Part shown: in pieces, positions 59,629-64,000 of the stretch | Numbering within the stretch: position 1 is the first letter of the stretch | Layout of the letters: the number at the start of each line of letters is the position of its first letter | Assembly (NCBI RefSeq): GCF_002236105.1 | Contig: NZ_NIWU01000007.1 | Span: 213,582-277,581, forward strand | Reading direction: 5' to 3' | DNA length: 64,000 bases | Source: Pseudomonas umsongensis | GTDB lineage: Bacteria > Pseudomonadota > Gammaproteobacteria > Pseudomonadales > Pseudomonadaceae | Translations under genes and position numbers: made by a program | Notes under the pieces: model-generated | The model's database searches: none | What the model was told of the DNA's origin: nothing | Seen by the model: the letters and a program-made list of their open reading frames with translations, nothing else

Positions 59629-59719
59629 GGAGAGCTGGCCGAGTGGCCGAAGGCGCTCCCCTGCTAAGGGAGTACACCTCAAAAGGGTGTCGGGGGTTCG
59701 AATCCCCCGTTCTCCGCCA
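59629..59719 (+). tRNA. tRNA-Ser (GCT)
   Basis: A 91-nt tRNA with a long variable arm (ACACCTC AAAAGGGTGT). Anticodon GCT lies between CTCCCCT and AAGGGAG. The acceptor GGAGAGC pairs with GTTCTCC; CCA is encoded. Confidence 0.96.
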
Positions 59720-59784
59720 TTATTTGCGTAGTACGTTGTAATCTGGCTTCTTCGGTAAGTTGTTGAAATTACTAGAAAAAGTGC

Positions 59785-59812
59785 TTGACATAGAGATTAG
59801 ACGGCCTATAAT
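59785..59812 (+). promoter_or_regulatory. Strong sigma-70 promoter for the tRNA-Arg pair
   Basis: TTGACA (59785-59790), a 16-bp spacer and a perfect TATAAT (59807-59812) are followed by a GC-rich GCGCGGC discriminator, 14 bp before the first tRNA-Arg. Confidence 0.9.
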
Positions 59813-59826
59813 GCGCGGCAACAAAT

Positions 59827-59903
59827 GCACTCGTAGCTCAGCTGGATAGAGTACTCGGCTACGAACCGAGCGGTCACAGGTTCGAATCCTGTCGAGTGCA
59901 CCA
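59827..59903 (+). tRNA. tRNA-Arg (ACG), copy 1
   Basis: A 77-nt cloverleaf. The acceptor pairs GCACTCG with CGAGTGC, the anticodon loop CTACGAA reads ACG, and CCA is encoded. Confidence 0.97.
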
Positions 59904-59974
59904 TTTAAGAGTTGTTTGCAGTGATGTGAATAACTTGGCTTCAACCAGTTGTGATCTGGTCTAAAAACACAAAT

Positions 59975-60051
59975 GCACTCGTAGCTCAGCTGGATAGAGT
60001 ACTCGGCTACGAACCGAGCGGTCACAGGTTCGAATCCTGTCGAGTGCACCA
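59975..60051 (+). tRNA. tRNA-Arg (ACG), copy 2
   Basis: Identical to copy 1 over 77 nt, 71 bp downstream, probably on the same transcript since no separate promoter is apparent. Confidence 0.97.
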
Positions 60052-60057
60052 TACAAA

Positions 60058-60088
60058 CAAAAAGCCCGCCTTTAAAGCGGGCTTTTTG
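60058..60088 (+). terminator. Terminator of the tRNA-Arg transcript
   Basis: A 9-bp stem AAAGCCCGC / GCGGGCTTT with a 7-base loop, followed by T residues. It overlaps the last codons of the convergent gene at 60072-60587, so one hairpin may end both transcripts. Confidence 0.9.
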
Positions 60089-60587
60089 CCGTCTGGGATT
60101 TGGCTTTTCCCTTCGTACATCCTCTTTCGTCGAACTCGATGCTGGCGCTGCGACCTCGCTTGGCTTGGTAGTGGTAGCGGGTGCTTGAGTTTCGAATGCT
60201 GATCTTGTCTGGCTTGCCCAGAGCGCTTTCGACATCCTTTTGGGTCATGCCGGCGATCACGCGCTGATTGATGATTGCTTCGCGGCGCTCGCTGGCGCTG
60301 ATCAGGTTTGCACATTTGTCTACTGCCCGACCGACAACCAACGGATCGCGGTGATCGATTTTCAGGTTCGATGTTTGCCGCTGCTGTTGCGGCGCAAGTG
60401 GGATATTCGTGCCAGGCCGGTAAGGGTTCACCTTCTGGTAGGAAAGGCTTTCGTCGATGGCGCAGCTCATCGTGGTAAAGGTGATGCGCCCGTCAGGCGC
60501 CTCGCAGCGGTTAATCGTTGCGCCAGGTGCGTCGAGCGGCAGGTAGAGCAGGGTGGCGAGCCCCAGGCTGGATAATCTCGATGGCAT
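60072..60587 (-). CDS. Secreted/periplasmic DUF4124-type protein
   Basis: A 171-residue protein with a signal-like N-terminus (MPSRLSSLGLATLLYLPLDAPGA). A DUF4124-like motif follows (INRCEAPDGRITFTTMSC, about residues 26-43). The C-terminal part resembles an SmpA/OmlA-like module (VIAGMTQKDVESALGKPDKI, about 110-130) and ends in a basic tail. GGAGG lies upstream of the chosen ATG. The final codons and stop are part of the tRNA operon terminator hairpin. Function is unknown. Confidence 0.8.
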   Translation of the reverse strand: MPSRLSSLGLATLLYLPLDAPGATINRCEAPDGRITFTTMSCAIDESLSYQKVNPYRPGTNIPLAPQQQRQTSNLKIDHRDPLVVGRAVDKCANLISASERREAIINQRVIAGMTQKDVESALGKPDKISIRNSSTRYHYQAKRGRSASIEFDERGCTKGKAKSQTAKSPL

Positions 60588-60779
60588 TGCGCGTCCTCCG
60601 TGACGGCTACCGATCAAGGCTAGCGCCTGCATTTTCCATCGCTAGTGTGTTTTCTTTTCGAGATGAGTCGTCGCACTTTCAAGTGTCAGGCGCGCACTCA
60701 GGATTGTTTCGCAAGCGCTTGTTTCAGCCGCGATTTTTTAACGTTTTAAGCCGTCAGTCGGTGTATGATTGCGCCCGTC
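60588..60779. promoter_or_regulatory. Divergent promoter region of the DUF4124 gene and mgtE
   Basis: A likely mgtE -10 is TATGAT at 60764-60769; no good -35 lies at the matching distance. The DUF4124 promoter would lie in the left half but no clear hexamers were found. Confidence 0.4.
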
Positions 60780-60797
60780 AGCCCCGCCGGGGCTTTT
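60780..60797 (+). terminator. Hairpin at the start of the mgtE leader (possible attenuator)
   Basis: A perfect 6-bp stem AGCCCC / GGGGCT with a 3-base loop GCC followed by TTT. It lies about 110 bp before the mgtE ATG and just downstream of the candidate -10. No plus-strand gene ends here, so it may be an attenuator. Confidence 0.4.
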
Positions 60798-60908
60798 GGA
60801 TTACCTCCATGGACTTACCCAGTAGTTACTCAATACCCCGATTTTCCAATCATGAATTGACTGATTGATCCTTCCGGCGCACCCCGCTGCTGGGAGTGGA
60901 GTTCGCCT

Positions 60909-62351
60909 ATGTCTGAAGTAGAAGTAAAGAAAACGCAGGAAAGCTTGCAGGACCGTCTGGCTCAAGTTGTTGAGCTGTTGCAGCGTCAGCGAGTAGTTGA
61001 AGACCTGACTCATCGCCAGGAAGGTCCGAATCAGGATCGCGTCGAAAACCTGGTTCACCGGCAAAATCTCGTTGAGCTGCAACGCAAGCTCGATGACCTG
61101 CACTCCGCCGACGTCGCCTATATTCTTGAAGCCCTGCCACTGGATGACCGCCTGACACTCTGGCAGTTGGTCAAGGCTGATCGCGACGGCGACATCCTGC
61201 TCGAAGTATCCGATTCGGTTCGTGAAACCCTGATCGCCGACATGGACGATCACGAGCTCCTGGCTGCGGCCAAGGACATGGATGCCGACGAACTGGCCGA
61301 CCTGGCCTCCGAGCTGCCTCGAGATGTCGTCCATGAGCTGATGGAGACCCTCGATGCCCAGCAGCGCGAGCGTGTGCGCTCGGCGTTGTCCTATGACGAG
61401 GACCAGGTCGGTGCGTTGATGGACTTCGAGATGGTCACCATCCGTGAGGATGTCAGTCTCGAAGTGGTCCTGCGCTACCTGCGACGCCTGAAGGAGCTGC
61501 CAGGCCATACCGACAAATTGTTCGTGGTTGACTACGACGGCGTGCTCAAGGGTGTGCTGCCGATCAAGCGCCTGCTGGTCAACGATCCGGATAAGCAGGT
61601 TTCCGAGGTCATGGCCAGCGATCCGGTGAGTTTCCATCCGGATGAAGAAGCCTACGATGCTGCCCAGGCGTTTGAGCGTTACGACTTGATTTCGGCCCCC
61701 GTCGTTGACAAGAACGGCAAATTGATCGGCCGTCTGACCATTGATGAAATGGTCGACCTGATTCGTGAGGAGAGCGAAAACGAAGTTCTCAACATGGCAG
61801 GTCTGCGTGAAGAAGAGGATATTTTCGCGTCGGTCTGGAAGTCCCTGCGTAACCGTTGGGCCTGGCTGGCAGTGAACCTGATTACCGCATTTGTGGCTTC
61901 CCGGGTAATTGGCCTGTTCGAAGGCTCCATCGAGAAGCTGGTGGCGCTGGCTGCATTGATGCCGATCGTTGCGGGTATCGGAGGTAACTCCGGCAACCAG
62001 ACCATCACCATGATCGTTCGGGCCATGGCGCTGGACCAGGTGAGTACAGGTAACACTTCGCGTCTGATGCGCAAGGAGTTGGCGGTTGCCTTGATCAATG
62101 GCGTGATTTGGGGGGGAGTCATTGGCGTAGTTGCCTACCTGCTTTATGGCAGCTGGTCGCTCGGCGTGGTAATGACCGCTGCCATGACCCTCAATCTGTT
62201 GCTGGCGGCGTTGATGGGGGTCTTGATCCCGATGACGCTGGCGCGACTTGGGCGTGATCCTGCCATGGGGGCGAGTGTGATGATTACCGCCATGACCGAT
62301 AGTGGTGGTTTCTTTATCTTCCTGGGGCTGGCAACGATTTTCCTACTCTGA
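60909..62351 (+). CDS. mgtE: Magnesium transporter MgtE
   Basis: A 480-residue Mg2+ channel. The N domain (about 40-150) is the cytoplasmic magnesium-sensing superhelix (LADLASELPRDVVHELMETL). Two CBS domains (about 165-290) include VMASDPVSFHPDEEAYDAAQ and RLTIDEMVDL. The C-terminal membrane domain has five TM segments with the conserved GGNSGNQT ion-path motif (about 357). Gating by Mg2+ is known for the family. The leader carries a small hairpin. The gene ends at a strong terminator. Confidence 0.96.
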   Translation: MSEVEVKKTQESLQDRLAQVVELLQRQRVVEDLTHRQEGPNQDRVENLVHRQNLVELQRKLDDLHSADVAYILEALPLDDRLTLWQLVKADRDGDILLEVSDSVRETLIADMDDHELLAAAKDMDADELADLASELPRDVVHELMETLDAQQRERVRSALSYDEDQVGALMDFEMVTIREDVSLEVVLRYLRRLKELPGHTDKLFVVDYDGVLKGVLPIKRLLVNDPDKQVSEVMASDPVSFHPDEEAYDAAQAFERYDLISAPVVDKNGKLIGRLTIDEMVDLIREESENEVLNMAGLREEEDIFASVWKSLRNRWAWLAVNLITAFVASRVIGLFEGSIEKLVALAALMPIVAGIGGNSGNQTITMIVRAMALDQVSTGNTSRLMRKELAVALINGVIWGGVIGVVAYLLYGSWSLGVVMTAAMTLNLLLAALMGVLIPMTLARLGRDPAMGASVMITAMTDSGGFFIFLGLATIFLL

Positions 62352-62363
62352 GGTGCTTGTTCC

Positions 62364-62392
62364 AAAGCCCGCCCTACGGCGGGCTTTTTTTT
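62364..62392 (+). terminator. Terminator of mgtE
   Basis: A 10-bp stem AAAGCCCGCC / GGCGGGCTTT with a short loop, followed by eight T, 13 bp after the stop. Confidence 0.92.
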
Positions 62393-62406
62393 GCCAAATT
62401 TCAGGC

Positions 62407-62434
62407 AAAAAAAAGCCAGCGATCAGGCTGGCTC
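62407..62434 (-). terminator. Terminator of amrZ
   Basis: On the minus strand AGCCAGC / GCTGGCT with a six-base loop is followed by eight T, 18 bp after the amrZ stop. It is convergent with the mgtE terminator. Confidence 0.88.
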
Positions 62435-62451
62435 GAACTTGCGGGGATGAA

Positions 62452-62778
62452 TCAGGAGGCGTCTGCAGTCATTTCGGCATCATGGGCGATCAGTGAAACA
62501 AGCGCATTTTGCTGGCGGTGAGAGAGTTGGCGGAAGCGCTGAAGCAATTCGCGCTCGTGCAATGACAGCTCCGGGCTGTCCAGCCGCATGCTCAGCTCTT
62601 CGCCCAGTGCGCCTTCCTGAATGAGACTCTGCTCCAGGCGCGCAATGATCTCGGAGTTCATGCTGCGGTGATGATTGCGAGCCACCTCGGCAATGCGTTC
62701 ACGCATTCCGTCTGGCAGACGTACGACGAACTTGTCAGCCGTACGGCTGGAATAAATTGCCTGTTTCAATGGGCGCAT
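62452..62778 (-). CDS. amrZ: Ribbon-helix-helix regulator AmrZ (AlgZ)
   Basis: A 108-residue Arc-family regulator. An N-terminal extension precedes the beta-strand and RHH (KFVVRLPDGMRERIAEVARNHHRSMNSEIIARLEQ, about residues 16-50). The C-terminal tetramerisation domain (about 68-100) has SPELSLHERELLQRFRQLSHRQQNALVSLI. This is near-identical in design to P. aeruginosa AmrZ, which controls alginate, motility and c-di-GMP genes. The leader has a TAACCGGTTA palindrome six bases before the ATG. Confidence 0.92.
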   Translation of the reverse strand: MRPLKQAIYSSRTADKFVVRLPDGMRERIAEVARNHHRSMNSEIIARLEQSLIQEGALGEELSMRLDSPELSLHERELLQRFRQLSHRQQNALVSLIAHDAEMTADAS

Positions 62779-62783
62779 ATATT

Positions 62784-62793
62784 TAACCGGTTA
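62784..62793 (-). promoter_or_regulatory. Perfect palindrome at the amrZ translation start
   Basis: TAACCGGTTA lies 5 bases before the ATG in the position of the ribosome site, where no Shine-Dalgarno sequence is visible. It may be an operator or a structured start site; its function is unknown. Confidence 0.4.
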
Positions 62794-63359
62794 GTTCAGG
62801 GGAGCGGTTCTCGGGATTGGCCGCAGGATGTCAGATAGGACAAGCGCTCTGGCCAAATGTTCAACCTGAATTGGTAGAGGCACGCATCATGCCTCAAAAT
62901 CGCCAGTTCATTGGCGTCAATTCTGTGACAAATATTGAGCTGGCTAAAGGCGTTATGCCAGCACCAATTGTCAGAAATGCGGACTGGTTTTGAAAAAAAC
63001 ACCGGGTCCGTGTCTCTGGCCGCGTCCTTTGCCCCCGTAACTCCTAAAAAAGCCGAGGGGCATCCCATGCGGATTCGATCACTGTTCCTTATCTGTACAG
63101 GATAGTGGCAAATGGCCGATTTACTAGTGTTAGTCGTATGATGAGATTCATTTGGGATGGGTGGCAGGTCGATTTTCCCTGGGGTGGGCTTCGTTGGCGG
63201 CGCGGGCACTGGTTCGCTTCTGCTTCGCTCGTTAAAACTTCAAGCCCTTGCGTGACATCTGCCTACACTTAAAAAGCCTACGCATGACATGACAAAGGCA
63301 GGTTCGCCCGTTAACATGCTCGCCGTCTATCGCTACGCGTCTCTTCGCGGGCATCTTGT
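62794..63359. other. Intergenic region between amrZ and tRNA-Arg(CCT)
   Basis: About 565 bp. A minus-strand open frame of 137 codons exists but has biased composition and no family resemblance, so it is not called. It must contain the amrZ promoter; no confident AlgU or sigma-70 site was found. The right end carries the tRNA promoter, also not clearly resolved. Confidence 0.45.
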
Positions 63360-63436
63360 GTCTCAGTAGCTCAATTGGATAGAGCATCCCCCTCCTAAGG
63401 GGAAGGTTGGCAGTTCGAACCTGCCCTGGGACACCA
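63360..63436 (+). tRNA. tRNA-Arg (CCT)
   Basis: A 77-nt cloverleaf. The acceptor pairs GTCTCAG with CTGGGAC, the anticodon loop CTCCTAA reads CCT, the T-arm is GGCAG-TTCGAAC-CTGCC, and CCA is encoded. Confidence 0.93.
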
Positions 63437-63520
63437 TTCAATCAAGTCTTCAGCTGTTCATAATTCCCGCTCCAGGCCTTTATGGGTTCACGGCGGATGC
63501 AAATGGATTGCTCGAGGCAT

Positions 63521-63560
63521 AAAAAGGCCCTGCTCAGATGCGTATCTGGCAGGGCTTTTT
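63521..63560 (+). terminator. Terminator downstream of tRNA-Arg(CCT)
   Basis: A stem GCCCTGC / GCAGGGC enclosing an inner CAGAT/ATCTG pairing is followed by TTTTT. An A run lies on the left, so it could work in both directions. Confidence 0.75.
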
Positions 63561-63672
63561 CATTTATGTGGCAAGCACCTGGGCATCCTTTCCGGTTTGG
63601 GCTCTTCTATATAGAGGAAGAGGCGACTATTTCTGCATCAAGTACCTTTTTGCCAGGAAACCAAATCAATGC

Positions 63673-63700
63673 TTGACGGCAGATTCTGGAAGCCTATAAT
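63673..63700 (+). promoter_or_regulatory. Tandem promoter 1 (putative rRNA operon P1)
   Basis: TTGACG (63673-63678), a 16-bp spacer and a perfect TATAAT (63695-63700), with GC-rich TCGCCCC downstream. Confidence 0.8.
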
Positions 63701-63818
63701 TCGCCCCACTTCCGGCGCAGTCGAAACGGAAAACTCCTTGGTAAACAATGAGTTACGCAGTTTTCGGCAGCGGGTTGCTTCAGTTCATCGAAGTGCCAAG
63801 GACGTTGAAAAAGAGGTG

Positions 63819-63846
63819 TTGACAGCAGCGTGTAACGCTGTAGAAT
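63819..63846 (+). promoter_or_regulatory. Tandem promoter 2 (putative rRNA operon P2)
   Basis: TTGACA (63819-63824), a 16-bp spacer and TAGAAT (63841-63846), followed by TCGCCTCCCGC. Confidence 0.85.
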
Positions 63847-63927
63847 TCGCCTCCCGCTGATGAGAGATCTGAGGCGCAAGTGGTTGAAGTTGTTAAGGAT
63901 TCCTTGAAAACTTCTGAAAAATACCAC

Positions 63928-63955
63928 TTGACAGCAAATGAGGCTGCTGTAGAAT
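63928..63955 (+). promoter_or_regulatory. Tandem promoter 3 (putative rRNA operon P3) and leader
   Basis: TTGACA (63928-63933), a 16-bp spacer and TAGAAT (63950-63955), followed by GCGCGCCTCG. The window ends in CCGCTCTTTAA, which resembles the start of the boxA antitermination element (GCTCTTTAACAA) of rrn leaders. The 16S gene itself is not in the window. Confidence 0.85.
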
Positions 63956-64000
63956 GCGCGCCTCGGTTGAGACGAAAGATCTTAACCAACCGCTCTTTAA

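Noticed and set aside
62796..63209. Minus-strand 137-codon frame upstream of amrZ
   Set aside because: Proline-rich then irregular sequence without recognisable motifs, codon use unlike neighbours, and it occupies the amrZ promoter region.

Overview
The window is chromosomal DNA of a Pseudomonas, most likely of the P. fluorescens group. The evidence is the gene order ruvAB-ybgC-tolQRAB-pal-cpoB-queE-queC-tRNA-Lys, the arcDABC, aotJQMOP-argR and aruCFGDB-x-E arginine modules, RsmA/CsrA downstream of alaS-lysC, AmrZ, a TyrR-like GcsR beside a glycine cleavage operon, and many Pseudomonas-type REP palindromes (GGGAGCGAGCCTGCTCGC).

Layout. 0-6.8 kb: the end of ruvA, then ruvB, ybgC and the Tol-Pal envelope operon. 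6.9-10.7 kb: queE and queC (preQ0 synthesis), tRNA-Lys, nadA, an RDD membrane protein and a cold-shock protein. 11-19 kb (minus strand): gcsR, then gcvH-gcvP-sdaA-gcvT, with a sigma-54-like promoter and three GcsR-like operators upstream of gcvH. 19-26 kb: arginine deiminase operon arcD-arcA-arcB-arcC plus a DUF5064-like gene (minus strand), with a second ArcD paralogue divergent from it and translationally coupled to alkA. 27.5-33.6 kb: an accessory island. It holds a PAAR-domain effector with a glycine-zipper tail, a coupled membrane immunity gene, eroded copies of the same toxin/immunity family, a double-length relative on the opposite strand, an ORF interrupted by TGA, two poorly known genes and an HNH nuclease. 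33.8-38.8 kb: nrdB, a small DUF2790 secreted protein, a repeat-rich gap and acs. 39.4-53 kb: arginine uptake (aotJQMOP, argR) and arginine succinyltransferase catabolism (aruC, F, G, D, B, unknown, E). 53-60 kb: riboswitch-preceded type-II lumazine synthase, ltaE, alaS, lysC, rsmA/csrA, tRNA-Ser and two identical tRNA-Arg(ACG). 60-64 kb: DUF4124 protein, mgtE, amrZ, tRNA-Arg(CCT), and three stacked sigma-70 promoters that look like the upstream region of an rRNA operon starting just past the window.

How the genes fit together. Three arginine modules share the window: fermentation (arc), import (aot) and aerobic degradation (aru). ArgR-like half-sites (TGTCGC-N8-AA) lie before aotJ and aruC, and a weaker one overlaps a candidate ANR box before arcD. 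The glycine module degrades glycine (gcvHPT) and serine (sdaA) under GcsR. The least explained region is the PAAR effector island, where tails of displaced toxins and their immunity relatives remain as a record of turnover. Function calls rest on reading the translated sequence; no database search or structure prediction was run.
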